Below are positions 19,001 to 26,958 of a stretch of 64,000 bases of DNA, piece by piece. The stretch covers positions 1 to 64,000 of the forward strand of contig JAEUTP010000008.1 in the NCBI GenBank assembly GCA_016787705.1, written 5' to 3'. Numbering within the stretch: position 1 is the stretch's first letter; every line of letters starts with the position of its first letter. The DNA is from Bacteroidia bacterium (lineage in GTDB: Bacteria > Bacteroidota > Bacteroidia > B-17B0 > Aurantibacillaceae). The position numbers and the translations under genes are program-made. The notes below the pieces were generated by a model. That model was not told where the DNA came from. It ran no database searches and was given only the letters and a program-made list of their open reading frames with translations.

Positions 19001-19767
19001 CTTGCACCTAATGAGTTGTAACCAAATTTATCGGTTAATTGTGAAGAGATCAACTCAATACCACCAAAATATTTTGATTGAGGCCCGCGGGTTGAAATGG
19101 AAATAGCCCCAGAAGTTAAGTCACCATATTGCGCCGGCACACCACCTGTAATTACACTAATCTGTTCGATTGATTGTTGAGGAAGATTTGGCGCACCAAA
19201 AACTTTTACACCATCCACAAAATAAGTGGTGTTTGAACTACGACCACCACGTACATTAATATCTTTTCCTTCATCTGCCTGGTAAACACCGGCAGTAGTT
19301 GCTGCAACAGAGTTAACGTTTTTAGTAGCTAAATTCTGATATTCTTCACGCGTAACTGTTGCTCCCGATTTTGTATCCGGATCTATAAGTGGCACCTGGT
19401 AAGTTACTACCTCTACCTCATCTAATTTCACTCCATCACCATTAGCAAGACCAATTGTAATATACGCGGTTTTACCATCTCCAACAATAATGTCTTTAAC
19501 TTCTGCGGCCTGGTACCCAACATAAACACCTTTAACAGTGTACTTTCCGGGCGATAAAGGCTTTATGATCGCCTCACCATCCATGTTTGTAGTAGATACA
19601 CCTACCTGAACTCCATCTTTATAAGCTACAACGTTGGCAAAAGGAATAGCTTCCTTTGTTCCCTTATCTTGTAACAAAACCTTAATTGCACCATTCCCAT
19701 CCTGCGCTAATGCTGACAGGCCCGTGAAAACAACTAATACTACCGCTAAGTAAATCTTCTTTATCAT
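16048..19767 (-). CDS. Large TonB-dependent receptor with carboxypeptidase-regulatory-like domain
   Basis: The 1239-residue protein has a signal peptide ending at ALAQ (residue 21). A carboxypeptidase-regulatory-like beta-sandwich (about 25-115, with ...IPFANVVAYKDG... and PGKYTVKGVYVGYQ landmarks) comes next. A plug domain (about 150-235) contains INVRGGRSSNTTYFVDGVKV and GGVPAQYGDLTSG, followed by a very long barrel ending in RIGLMFEF. It is longer than usual for such receptors. It leads a three-gene minus-strand operon whose members are separated by only about 20 bases. The ligand is unknown. The constant company of a PorV/PorQ protein hints that it may take part in export or surface assembly rather than nutrient import (inference). 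Confidence 0.9.
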   Translation of the reverse strand: MIKKIYLAVVLVVFTGLSALAQDGNGAIKVLLQDKGTKEAIPFANVVAYKDGVQVGVSTTNMDGEAIIKPLSPGKYTVKGVYVGYQAAEVKDIIVGDGKTAYITIGLANGDGVKLDEVEVVTYQVPLIDPDTKSGATVTREEYQNLATKNVNSVAATTAGVYQADEGKDINVRGGRSSNTTYFVDGVKVFGAPNLPQQSIEQISVITGGVPAQYGDLTSGAISISTRGPQSKYFGGIELISSQLTDKFGYNSLGASVGGPIYKAKDSTHRTILGFFVSVQGNYVKDNAPSFVPVYVIKEEKLQELKDAPLLPSPSGTGFVRASEYITKDDLNTQKFRPNAASRLLTVSGKLDYAPTANTNISLGGFYDYNDAFNAAIQDQLLNSANNSRTSKRSFRVNLGITQKLGGSGNKEKTQSILNNSFFKFLISYENGYDVTQSVKHKDKVFNYGYVGKFNRTFLEKDWAFNYQYDEAFDLNGQTINAYKYRGRNEMPTTFEPSDLNPDMAIYTSYLLANAPSDQFIGLGYIQGNNGIINGGDPQSIYNLFNNFGAYPNNYRRDLKDQFRIATSFNTDIKNHAITFGLEFDQRTQSFHALNASGLWTLMRLKANSHTEQLDVTNPILVPELSGLVPYYYYENKYEAEKQTKFSEKLLEKLGLPIDYTGFVNTDALDPNDLSLDMFGPEDLFFNGASRYVGYAGFTHDGKKVGGTTSISKFLEATDDKGRNQFPIGSFRPIYASVYIMDKFDFKDIKFNVGLRVDRYDANQQVLKDKYALHELAKVSDLGSLENLPAGFSDNVPGNISKDAAIYVAQTPSGGKSPLYIKGYREGDKWFDSEGNEISDPSLIASSSGNPVPLFKDRSNYEKKMSVGAFKQYAAAINVMPRVAFSFPISDVANFFAHYDILTQRPSNNQLQPLDFYYLDAESSSPLLTNPNQRPQQTIDYELGFSQILNERKNASLTITSFYREMRNLINQRVITGAYPKTYIQYDNIDFGTVKGLSFVLDFRRTGGSRYSFNYTLQFAEGTGSGINSGANLASSGVPNLRILQPLDYDQRHGFVFNYDYRFGSEGDYKGPSIKKKSGKTIQLFEDVGFNISFLLGSGTPYTRWNTAVPYAVFFAGARSSIVGQINGSNLPWNFRSNLRIDKNIALAFGKKDDENRKTANLNVYLQVLNLFNSRNVLGVYNYTGEPTDDGYLTSTQAQASLALANSATSFTDLYNISINKASNYNTPRQIRIGLMFEF

Positions 19768-20062
19768 ATATTGTTAAATTACCTTAATTTTTCTACTTAT
19801 AAAAGCCTTAAAAGTATAAACCCTAGTGATTAATAACAAACAAAAAACTTCATATTTTATTAATCTACTGATATTCAATTTATTAAACTTTTAATGTGCT
19901 ATTAACATTATTTTCATACCTTAAAGCTACAGAATTTGTATTTGTAAAAAATTAACAAGTTCTAATGTGGCTGGCTCAAACTTATAAGTGGCTAAAAAAA
20001 CAGGATAATTGGAAAACAGAATTTTAGATCATATTTAGATCAAAAATTTTATCAAATAAAAT
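19768..20062. other. AT-rich intergenic region upstream of the three-gene receptor operon
   Basis: About 295 bases without a credible gene separate the start of the large receptor (minus strand) from the stop of a small basic protein gene. The region must hold the promoter of the receptor operon, but I see no convincing match to the Bacteroidota -7 box on the minus strand and no strong hairpin. Confidence 0.5.
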
Positions 20063-20389
20063 TTAATAGGTGCTACGCTTTTTCTTTTTAAAAATGCGCC
20101 TGAAAAAAGGCTCGCGTTTATTGTTGTTATTAAGCTTTGATCGTCTTTTACTTTCTTTCATACGCTTGCGCACTTTTTTTGTTTGCAAACGTTTATGATG
20201 TTTTTTTATGGCTTTGCGCTCGGCCTTCTCTGCGCGGCGCTTTTCACGAGCTTCAAATTTTGCTTTTTTACGCGCCTTGCGTTCTTGCGCAAAGGTTTTA
20301 TCTTTTGGTCCGGCATTTTTTTCCTGCGAAAAAACCGGTGACAAAAAAGTAATAAAAATTAAAAAAAATATAGTTCGTTTAAACCGCAT
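20063..20389 (-). CDS. Small, highly basic secreted protein of unknown function
   Basis: From the ATG at 20389 the product has 108 residues. It has a hydrophobic signal segment (IFFLIFITFLSPVFSQ) followed by a mature part made almost wholly of Lys, Arg, Glu and Ala (ERKARKKAKFEAREKRR and similar), predicted as a long charged helix. A longer frame starting at 20422 lacks a good signal peptide start, so I prefer 20389. That start codon lies inside the last codons of the upstream dCMP-deaminase-family gene (overlap of 11 bases), which suggests translational coupling. Small basic signal-peptide proteins of this type are common in Bacteroidota, but I do not recognise a named family. Confidence 0.62.
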   Translation of the reverse strand: MRFKRTIFFLIFITFLSPVFSQEKNAGPKDKTFAQERKARKKAKFEAREKRRAEKAERKAIKKHHKRLQTKKVRKRMKESKRRSKLNNNNKREPFFRRIFKKKKRSTY

Positions 20390-20846
20390 CCTGCTTTTTA
20401 TATTCAAGCACCTCAACACCAAAACGTCTTAAAAAATCAACACCCTCATCCGTTGTAAGGCCTTTGTATTTTGCGTAACTATCTTTAAAATAAACTTTTT
20501 TAATACCTGTAGTATAAATAACTCTTGCACATGAAATGCAGGGAGATAATGTAACGTACAATGTTGCATTCTCCATGCTCACACCATTTTTGGCCGCATA
20601 TAAAATCGCATTCTGCTCTGCATGCAATGCCAGTGAACAACTGCCTTTGCTATCGCGCGGACAACCAACTACCGGAAATTCAACATCACAATTATGCGTG
20701 CCTGCCGGCGGACCATTGTAGCCCAAAGAAATTATGCGCGTATCTTTTGTTAACACAGCGCCAACCTGTGCCTTTACACAATGTGAGCGTAATGCCAGCT
20801 TTTCAGCCAGCTCCATATAAATATCGTTGAAGGAAGGTTTTTGCAC
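20379..20846 (-). CDS. dCMP deaminase family protein (ComEB-like)
   Basis: The 155-residue protein has the zinc-dependent deaminase signature: HAEQNA (His75, Glu77 as catalytic base) and PCISC (Cys103, Cys106). The substrate-side motif GYNGPPAGTHNCD and a GSC...H arrangement are typical of deoxycytidylate deaminases, which make dUMP for thymidylate synthesis in the cytoplasm. The first residues MQKPSFNDIYMELAEKLALRS match the family's usual start region. It lies 25 bases downstream of the Nfu-type gene on the same strand, and its 3' end overlaps the start of a small basic secreted protein. Confidence 0.92.
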   Translation of the reverse strand: MQKPSFNDIYMELAEKLALRSHCVKAQVGAVLTKDTRIISLGYNGPPAGTHNCDVEFPVVGCPRDSKGSCSLALHAEQNAILYAAKNGVSMENATLYVTLSPCISCARVIYTTGIKKVYFKDSYAKYKGLTTDEGVDFLRRFGVEVLEYKKQDAV

Positions 20847-20871
20847 AGATTTATGAATTTAGATTTAATAT

Positions 20872-21495
20872 TTAAACTGCCTCGCTTACTACTTCTTTTA
20901 CATGATCGGGAAGCAAACGCTTTAAAAGTGCTTCAATACCGGCTTTCAATGTCATAGTGCTGCTTGGGCAACCGCTGCAACTTCCGCGCATTTGCACTGT
21001 AACAATTCCGTCTTTTAATTCTTTAAAAGTAATTAAACCACCATCCGATTCTACAGCAGGGCGAATGTATTGCTCCAACACTTCAATAATTTTATTTTCT
21101 ACATCATTTGCTGGTGGAACATGCTGTGTATTTATTGAAACTGTTTCTTTAAAAGAAGAATCTTTTGGAACGTTTTGTTGCGGCAATTTATTAATGATTG
21201 CGTTACCTTTATTTAAATAATCGGTTAAAAAAACACGCAATTCATCTCTTATGTCTTCCCAATCAACAGCATCCTGTTTTGTAACTGTAATAAAATTAGA
21301 AGCAATATATAAACGTTTTACAAATGGAAACTGAAATAATTTTTTTGCAATGGGCGCATCATTTGTTTCAGAAACGTTTTGATATTCTGCCGAGGCGCCG
21401 CTCACTAAAAGTAATTTATTGGCAACAAATTTTACGCTTGAAGGATTTGGAGTTTCTTCAGCATAAATAATATATGGTATTTCGTTAAGATTCAT
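20872..21495 (-). CDS. NifU/Nfu-type iron-sulfur cluster scaffold protein
   Basis: The 207 residues have two domains. The first is an N-terminal Nfu_N scaffold domain (about 8-95, starting YAEETPNPSSVKFV). The second is a C-terminal NifU-like domain (about 132-205) with the cluster-binding pair GSCSGCPSS (Cys173, Cys176). Such proteins carry [4Fe-4S] clusters to apo-enzymes in the cytoplasm. The nadB gene runs divergently 95 bases away. Its pathway partner, quinolinate synthase NadA, is a well-known Fe-S enzyme, but that gene is not in this window, so a functional link is only a guess. Confidence 0.93.
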   Translation of the reverse strand: MNLNEIPYIIYAEETPNPSSVKFVANKLLLVSGASAEYQNVSETNDAPIAKKLFQFPFVKRLYIASNFITVTKQDAVDWEDIRDELRVFLTDYLNKGNAIINKLPQQNVPKDSSFKETVSINTQHVPPANDVENKIIEVLEQYIRPAVESDGGLITFKELKDGIVTVQMRGSCSGCPSSTMTLKAGIEALLKRLLPDHVKEVVSEAV

Positions 21496-21590
21496 AATTA
21501 ATACAAAAATACGAACTTAAAATTTATCATTTGCTATTTAATAAATTATAACATTAATCGTTAAAAGATAGTATTTTTACAGCAACGATC

Positions 21591-23150
21591 ATGCAGATAA
21601 AAACTGATTTTTTAGTCATTGGCTCCGGAATTGCAGGACTGAGCTTTGCTCTTAAAGTAGCAGATAAAGGAAAGGTAATTTTAATTACCAAAAGCAACGA
21701 AGATGAAAGCAACACCAAGTATGCGCAGGGCGGAATTGCTGCTGTTTGGCACGATAAGGATAGCATTGAAAAACATGTTGCTGATACATTAGATGCCGGC
21801 GGTGGCTTATGCGATGAGCGAATTGTGCGCATGGTTGTTTCTGAAGGCACCGAACGCGTTAAAGAATTAATTGGCCTTGGCACAAAGTTTGACAAAACGG
21901 AAAAAGGCGAATATGATCTTGCAAAAGAAGGTGGCCATAGCGAACACCGAATTTTACACTATAAAGATATTACGGGTTTTGAAATTGAACGCGCATTGCT
22001 TCAACAAATTCACAACCACAAAAACATTACGGTTTACGATCATTATTTTGCAATAGATATTATCACCCAACATCATTTAGGAAAAACGGTTACTTCTAAA
22101 ACACCTGATATTGCCTGTTATGGTGCTTATGTGGTAAATATAAAAAACGGTGTTATTGATACAGTACTTTCTAAATTTACCATTATGGCAACCGGTGGTG
22201 CGGGCCATGTATATGCAACAACAACCAATCCAAAAATTGCAACCGGCGATGGTATTGCCATGGTGTATCGCGCAAAAGGACAGGTAAAAGATATGGAGTT
22301 TGTACAATTCCACCCTACTTCACTTTTTAACCCTGGCGAAAATCCAAGCTTTTTAATTACCGAAGCCATGCGTGGGTTTGGTGGTGTTTTAAAAACGCAG
22401 GATGGTAAAGAGTTCATGCAAAAATATGACACAAGGGGATCTTTGGCTCCACGCGATATTGTAGCGCGGGCTATTGATAATGAACTAAAAATGAAAGGTG
22501 AAGATTTTGTTTATTTAGATTGCCGCCATTTAGACAGAAAAGGGTTTATTGAACATTTCCCCAACATCTATAACAAGTGCATGGGTTTGGGTATTGACCC
22601 GTTTGTAAAAATGATACCTGTTGTACCTGCGCAACATTATTTGTGTGGTGGTATTGCTGTGAATGATCAAGCTCTATCATCTATAAAAAATTTATATGCC
22701 ATTGGCGAATGTGCCTGCACAGGTTTACATGGCGCTAACCGTTTAGCAAGTAATTCTTTATTAGAAGCTGTTGTATTTGCGCATCGCGCATCTGAACATG
22801 CAAAAAGTGTTTTTGATAAGGTCGAGATAGAAAATAATATTCCTGAATGGGACGCAGAGGGGACCGAACATGCCGAAGAGATGATCTTGATAACTCAATC
22901 GCAAAAAGAAGTACAACAAATAATGAGTAACTATGTTGGTATTGTAAGAAGTGAATTACGTTTAAAACGCGCCTTTGATCGCCTTGAAATTTTATACATG
23001 GAAAACGAGGCGCTTTATGATAAAACCGTCATCACGCAAAAATTATGCGAGTTGCGTAATTTAATTTGTATTGGTTACCTTGTAATAAAACACGCTATGA
23101 AACGCAAAGAGAGTGTTGGCTTGCATTATATGGTGAATTATAAGAAATAA
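21591..23150 (+). CDS. nadB: L-aspartate oxidase
   Basis: The 519-residue flavoprotein matches NadB throughout. It has an N-terminal FAD-binding dinucleotide fold VIGSGIAGLSFALK (residues 9-22) and the KYAQGGIAAV loop. Also present are EFVQFHPTSL with the active-site histidine region, SLAPRDIVARAID, and the C-terminal CGGIAVND plus GECACTGLHGANRLASNSLLE motif. A helical C-terminal domain follows. NadB oxidises aspartate to iminoaspartate, the first step of de novo NAD synthesis. The partners nadA and nadC are not adjacent. It converges on the helicase gene, with a REP-like palindrome between them. Confidence 0.95.
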   Translation: MQIKTDFLVIGSGIAGLSFALKVADKGKVILITKSNEDESNTKYAQGGIAAVWHDKDSIEKHVADTLDAGGGLCDERIVRMVVSEGTERVKELIGLGTKFDKTEKGEYDLAKEGGHSEHRILHYKDITGFEIERALLQQIHNHKNITVYDHYFAIDIITQHHLGKTVTSKTPDIACYGAYVVNIKNGVIDTVLSKFTIMATGGAGHVYATTTNPKIATGDGIAMVYRAKGQVKDMEFVQFHPTSLFNPGENPSFLITEAMRGFGGVLKTQDGKEFMQKYDTRGSLAPRDIVARAIDNELKMKGEDFVYLDCRHLDRKGFIEHFPNIYNKCMGLGIDPFVKMIPVVPAQHYLCGGIAVNDQALSSIKNLYAIGECACTGLHGANRLASNSLLEAVVFAHRASEHAKSVFDKVEIENNIPEWDAEGTEHAEEMILITQSQKEVQQIMSNYVGIVRSELRLKRAFDRLEILYMENEALYDKTVITQKLCELRNLICIGYLVIKHAMKRKESVGLHYMVNYKK

Positions 23151-23160
23151 ATGAAGTGTT

Positions 23161-23211
23161 AGATGTCTCAACTCCGCTCGACATGACATCTGAATTTAAA
23201 ATCAGTGTCAT
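23161..23211. repeat. REP-like palindrome between convergent nadB and helicase genes
   Basis: Two alternative stems overlap: AGATGTC (23161-23167) with GACATCT (23185-23191), and ATGACA/CTGA (23183-23193, one bulge) with TCAG/TGTCAT (23202-23211). The ACTCCGCTCGACATGACA core is of a type repeated in many Bacteroidota genomes, to my recollection. It may also serve as transcription terminator for both genes. Confidence 0.6.
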
Positions 23212-23238
23212 ATGTGTTCCGTAACGTAAAACAAAAGA

Positions 23239-25761
23239 TCAACTCTCCTGCTTCATTTTATGCGCTAACACAAATTTAATTTCTGAAAAAGAAATATCAG
23301 ATGGTAATTTACTTTTAATAGGATTTAATCCCGCAGACTTGTCAAATTTTTCGAGTGCTTTTAAAATTGTTTTTTGTTTTTCTTCAGAAACCAATTGATC
23401 GATCTTTATTTCACCGCTTGTAACATAAGGTGTTAAATGGCTTTCTAATGTTCCCACCGTATAACCTCTTACCGCCGCTATTTCCTGCAAACTCATACCT
23501 TCTTTAAATAATCTATAGGTTTGTTCTTTGCTGCTTACCTTCACTTCTTTTTCGACTAATTTGGAGGTTGAGCTTGTCGAAACCTCTTTTTTTGCTTTCT
23601 TTGTTTTGGTTGGAGCTTTTGCCTGCATATTCGATTCTAGGTTATGCTCTTCCATATATTCCTTTATAATAGTCAAAAAATCCCTTCCAAACGCTTCCAC
23701 CTTTGCTTCGCCAAAACCACCAATTTTCATTAGGTCATCTTCGGTCGTTGGCAAAAAATCAGTCAACTCTTTTAATGTTTTATTACTGGCTACCATATAA
23801 ATGGGCTTTTGCGAATCATTTACAATATCATCTCTAAGTAATAATAATTTTTTATACAAAGCAGGATGATTTACATCGCTCGCGATCTTTGCGTTTTTTG
23901 CGTTCTCGTATACATTGATACGAATTGGAGGATATACAATTTTTAATTTTGCCTTTAAAAATTCATGCAAATTAAATCCATATGCCGCTGACTTAAATAG
24001 TGCATTTTTTGTAAATACCTGTTCAAATAAGCTCTGCAATTCTGCATTTATTTCTTCAGCGGCTTCTTTACTTTCGGTGGTGAATGGAATATTTTTTAAT
24101 AAACCCAACACCTGCTCAAATTCTGCCAGAAAATAAGTTGTTGCTTGGCCTAAACGTTTAGAAATAGTTTCATCGTACTCAACATTTGATGATGCTGAAA
24201 TTAAATTTACCAATTGATTCTTAAATTTAACACTTACTTCATTTAAGGCATCTAACTTTGAAAACAGAATTTCACTCCACTCATTTACCGAATTATGCAA
24301 ACGCGTTTTATACATCAGAAAAATTCCGGCCAGATCTTTTCTTGAGTAAGTTATATCTGTAAGATCAAATAAATTTAACAGAACAGTTTTTATATATTCC
24401 TCTTTCGAAGATCTGAAAACAGCATCTATTGCAGCCTGATCTTGTTTGGTGGATGAAAAATGCAAGATCTTTTTATCGTTGAACAAAGTTTCTGCATTTA
24501 TTTTTGAGCTTAAGGTTAAGCCTTGCAAACTTCTGCAACGGCTTAATGCCACATACACCTGCCCTGCGCTGAATGAATGCGCAGCGTCAATTATTACTTT
24601 TTCAAAAGTTAAACCCTGGCTTTTATGAATAGTAATAGCCCATGCTAAACGCAGGGGATATTGTGAAAATGTTCCTAAAATTTCTTCTTCAATAACTTTT
24701 GTTTCTTTATTTAATTTATATGAGACATTCGTCCAGGTTTCTCTTCCAACTTCTATCTCATTATGATCTTCTTCGCATTTTACTTTAATATTTGAATCAC
24801 TGACGGATGTAACAATTCCTATCTTACCATTATAATAATTTTTTTCATTATTATTTTTAAGAAACATCACGCGAGTGCCTTTTTTTAAAGTTAATTGTTC
24901 GTCGGCGGGATAATTTTTTTCACCAAAAATTCCTTCAGTTTTACTTTTAAAAACATACGCTTTATCAGGCAATTCACTTAACAAGCGTTGATTGATCTCA
25001 TCGGCTTTTTGATTGTGTGTTGTTAAGGTAATATTATCCCGAATAAATTGATTTGAAAGATCAGACTTGTAATGTTTATTTAATTCTTCAAGATCATTAA
25101 AACTTAAATTATTGTTGCGAACTTTATTTAAGATATTAATAAAATCCTGATCTTTTTGCCTGTAAATTTTTTCGAGTTCAATATAAACGGGCGGATTGCT
25201 TTTAACCACAAGGCTATCAAAAAAATAAGGGCTTTGATAAATGTTACTTAGCAATTTCCATTCCTCATTATTAACAACCGGTGGCAGCTGGTGCATATCT
25301 CCAATAAACATAACCTGCACACCACCAAAAGGCAAATGTGTTTTTTTACGGCTACTGCGCAAAACAAAATCTATCTGGTCTAAAAGATCGGCGCGTACCA
25401 TACTTATTTCATCAATCACCAACAACTCCAATTTTCTGAAAATAGAAAGGCGCAAACTATTGTATTTAAAGGAAGCTAAAGATTGTTTTGATTGATCGGC
25501 ATTGCCTTCTAAATTTAAAACAGGTAAAAAAGGTGTGAAAGGAAATTGAAAGAATGAATGAATGGTAGTGCCCCCTGCATTTATTGCGGCCACACCTGTT
25601 GGTGCAACAACTGCCATATTTTTTATGGTATTTTCTTTGATGTGTTTTAATAATGTTGTTTTACCTGTACCTGCTTTACCTGTTAAAAAAACAAGTTGGT
25701 TGGTTTGATTTACAAAATTTAAAACATGTTCAAACTGAGAATTGATTTCGATGGTACTCAT
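23239..25761 (-). CDS. PIF1-like superfamily 1 helicase with C-terminal HRDC and helix-turn-helix domains
   Basis: The 840-residue protein starts with a PIF1-type ATPase core: Walker A GKAGTGKTTLL (28-38), Walker B VIDEISM (115-121), GDMHQLPPV, and the terminal helicase motifs LAWAITIHKSQGLTF and YVALSRCRSLQGL. After a long helical middle region come an HRDC-like domain (about 640-705, with LMKIGGFGEAKVEAFG) and a helix-turn-helix domain of the RecQ C-terminal kind (about 750-800, GMSLQEIAAVRGYTVGTLESH). It probably unwinds DNA, RNA-DNA hybrids or G-quadruplexes. The linker at about residues 726-737 is encoded by a REP-like palindrome. Confidence 0.9.
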   Translation of the reverse strand: MSTIEINSQFEHVLNFVNQTNQLVFLTGKAGTGKTTLLKHIKENTIKNMAVVAPTGVAAINAGGTTIHSFFQFPFTPFLPVLNLEGNADQSKQSLASFKYNSLRLSIFRKLELLVIDEISMVRADLLDQIDFVLRSSRKKTHLPFGGVQVMFIGDMHQLPPVVNNEEWKLLSNIYQSPYFFDSLVVKSNPPVYIELEKIYRQKDQDFINILNKVRNNNLSFNDLEELNKHYKSDLSNQFIRDNITLTTHNQKADEINQRLLSELPDKAYVFKSKTEGIFGEKNYPADEQLTLKKGTRVMFLKNNNEKNYYNGKIGIVTSVSDSNIKVKCEEDHNEIEVGRETWTNVSYKLNKETKVIEEEILGTFSQYPLRLAWAITIHKSQGLTFEKVIIDAAHSFSAGQVYVALSRCRSLQGLTLSSKINAETLFNDKKILHFSSTKQDQAAIDAVFRSSKEEYIKTVLLNLFDLTDITYSRKDLAGIFLMYKTRLHNSVNEWSEILFSKLDALNEVSVKFKNQLVNLISASSNVEYDETISKRLGQATTYFLAEFEQVLGLLKNIPFTTESKEAAEEINAELQSLFEQVFTKNALFKSAAYGFNLHEFLKAKLKIVYPPIRINVYENAKNAKIASDVNHPALYKKLLLLRDDIVNDSQKPIYMVASNKTLKELTDFLPTTEDDLMKIGGFGEAKVEAFGRDFLTIIKEYMEEHNLESNMQAKAPTKTKKAKKEVSTSSTSKLVEKEVKVSSKEQTYRLFKEGMSLQEIAAVRGYTVGTLESHLTPYVTSGEIKIDQLVSEEKQKTILKALEKFDKSAGLNPIKSKLPSDISFSEIKFVLAHKMKQES
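23551..23586. repeat. REP-like palindrome inside the helicase coding sequence
   Basis: GAGGTT (23564-23569) pairs with AACCTC (23581-23586); alternatively TTCGAC (23551-23556) pairs with GTCGAA (23576-23581). The 13-base core TGAGCTTGTCGAA (23569-23581) recurs in opposite orientation at 46536-46548, outside genes. Here it encodes a Ser/Thr/Lys-rich linker between the HRDC and helix-turn-helix domains without breaking the frame. Confidence 0.7.
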
Positions 25762-25966
25762 TACTAGTACAAAATAAACTAAATTTTCAGGATTTATTTA
25801 AAATGTTTATTAGAAGATATTCATAGAAAAATTGCCGTAATAAAACATGCCCATTTTTAGCGCCAGGAGGGCTGCTAAAGGCTCGGTTGAGGCCTCGGTT
25901 TTTTGTCGCGAATATTTTTGTAAGAAGCAAAGGAACTAAACCTTTCGCATCCCTGTTGCGTTATAT
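25762..25966. other. Intergenic region with imperfect hairpin between MscS and helicase genes
   Basis: About 205 bases between two minus-strand genes. TTTAGC (25856-25861) pairs with GCTAAA (25874-25879), with a CC/GG inner pairing, and a GAGGCCTC palindrome lies just beyond. On the minus strand it could be a weak terminator of the MscS gene, but no long T-run follows. Confidence 0.4.
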
Positions 25967-26776
25967 TTATCCGGAATATTTTACACCTGCCTGTTCTAAT
26001 TTTTCAAATACAGTTAACATGATATCTGAACGGGAACCCGAACGCGAACCCTTAAAATCAACAAAACTATACCAAAAAATGATCAACAGTTTTGCTTTAT
26101 CGCCGCTCAAAGAATCTACAATTATTTTTACAGCATTGTCTTTATTTTTTACAACTATATCAAAAGCGTTAATAGTATCTGAAATAATTCTGATTGCTTT
26201 TTTAGCATCTGCAATATTTACGCTTATATTAAATTCCTGCCTCGCATTATTATCATTATTGGTGTACTTTATTAATGGATTTTTAATAATAGAAGAATTG
26301 GGAATTAGAATTATTTTTCCATTGTCACCCGCAACAGTAGTTTGGCGCATGGTCATGTCTTTTACTATACCTCTCACCCCGTTACATTCAATCACATTTC
26401 CCACTTTATATGGTCTGCTAAAAGCCAGTATTAGTCCTGATAAAAAGTTTTCGCCAATATCTTTCAGCGCAAAGCCAACAATAAAAGTGGTTATACCCGC
26501 GCCTGCCAATATTTTATTAGAGATAGTACCTAAACCCAAAATACCTAAAGCCAAAACAGTACCCATTATAAAAATAACACTCCACACTATTTTAGAAATA
26601 AAATTCGCAATAAGACTGTCTTTAGTTCTTTTAACCGAATATTTAGATGCGGTCTTTGAAACGAAATTGGCAATAATAACTGTTAGTATAAAACAAATTA
26701 TTGCGCCTAAAATAGCAGGTAAAAGATCAAGAAAAGCACTCCATGATAATGTAAACCCATGAAAAAAATTGTCCAT
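25967..26776 (-). CDS. Small-conductance mechanosensitive channel (MscS family)
   Basis: The 269-residue protein has the MscS layout: three N-terminal transmembrane helices (about 18-40, 62-84 and 88-112), the last being the glycine/alanine-rich pore helix (ILAGAGITTFIVGFALKD). Next comes the conserved amphipathic segment FLSGLILAFSRPYKVGN, and then a beta domain with the GIVKDMTMRQTTV and IPNSSI motifs and a mixed alpha/beta C-terminus. It opens when the inner membrane is stretched and protects against osmotic downshock. The length is close to that of E. coli MscS. An open frame of 291 codons on the other strand is an antisense by-product of base composition. Confidence 0.94.
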   Translation of the reverse strand: MDNFFHGFTLSWSAFLDLLPAILGAIICFILTVIIANFVSKTASKYSVKRTKDSLIANFISKIVWSVIFIMGTVLALGILGLGTISNKILAGAGITTFIVGFALKDIGENFLSGLILAFSRPYKVGNVIECNGVRGIVKDMTMRQTTVAGDNGKIILIPNSSIIKNPLIKYTNNDNNARQEFNISVNIADAKKAIRIISDTINAFDIVVKNKDNAVKIIVDSLSGDKAKLLIIFWYSFVDFKGSRSGSRSDIMLTVFEKLEQAGVKYSG

Positions 26777-26887
26777 GTTTTTGATTGTGCAAAAGATATA
26801 CCTGAATTTTGGAGATACTGTATGTAGGTGATTATATTAAAATACTGTGGAAATTAATGTGCAAAATGAGTGATTGACAGCGCACTG

Positions 26888-26958
26888 TTTTTGGGATATT
26901 CCTTCGAAATTCTTGCACAGGCATAAATTTTGCATCTTTACATTAATTATCCCAAAAA
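26888..26958. promoter_or_regulatory. 11-bp inverted repeat just before the iron permease gene
   Basis: TTTTTGGGATA (26888-26898) and TATCCCAAAAA (26948-26958) are perfect inverted copies 49 bases apart; the right arm ends 8 bases before the start codon. They could be an operator bound by a dimer or two halves of an mRNA stem that hides the start. Confidence 0.4.

Noticed and set aside
20137..20432. Plus-strand frames antisense to the basic secreted protein
   Set aside because: They arise from the Lys/Arg-rich codons of the minus-strand gene, which has a signal peptide and the right overlap with its upstream neighbour.
25887..26762. Plus-strand frame of 291 codons over the MscS gene
   Set aside because: It is antisense to a gene with clear MscS motifs on the minus strand. 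Its own translation has no coherent domain or start context, so it is a by-product of base composition.
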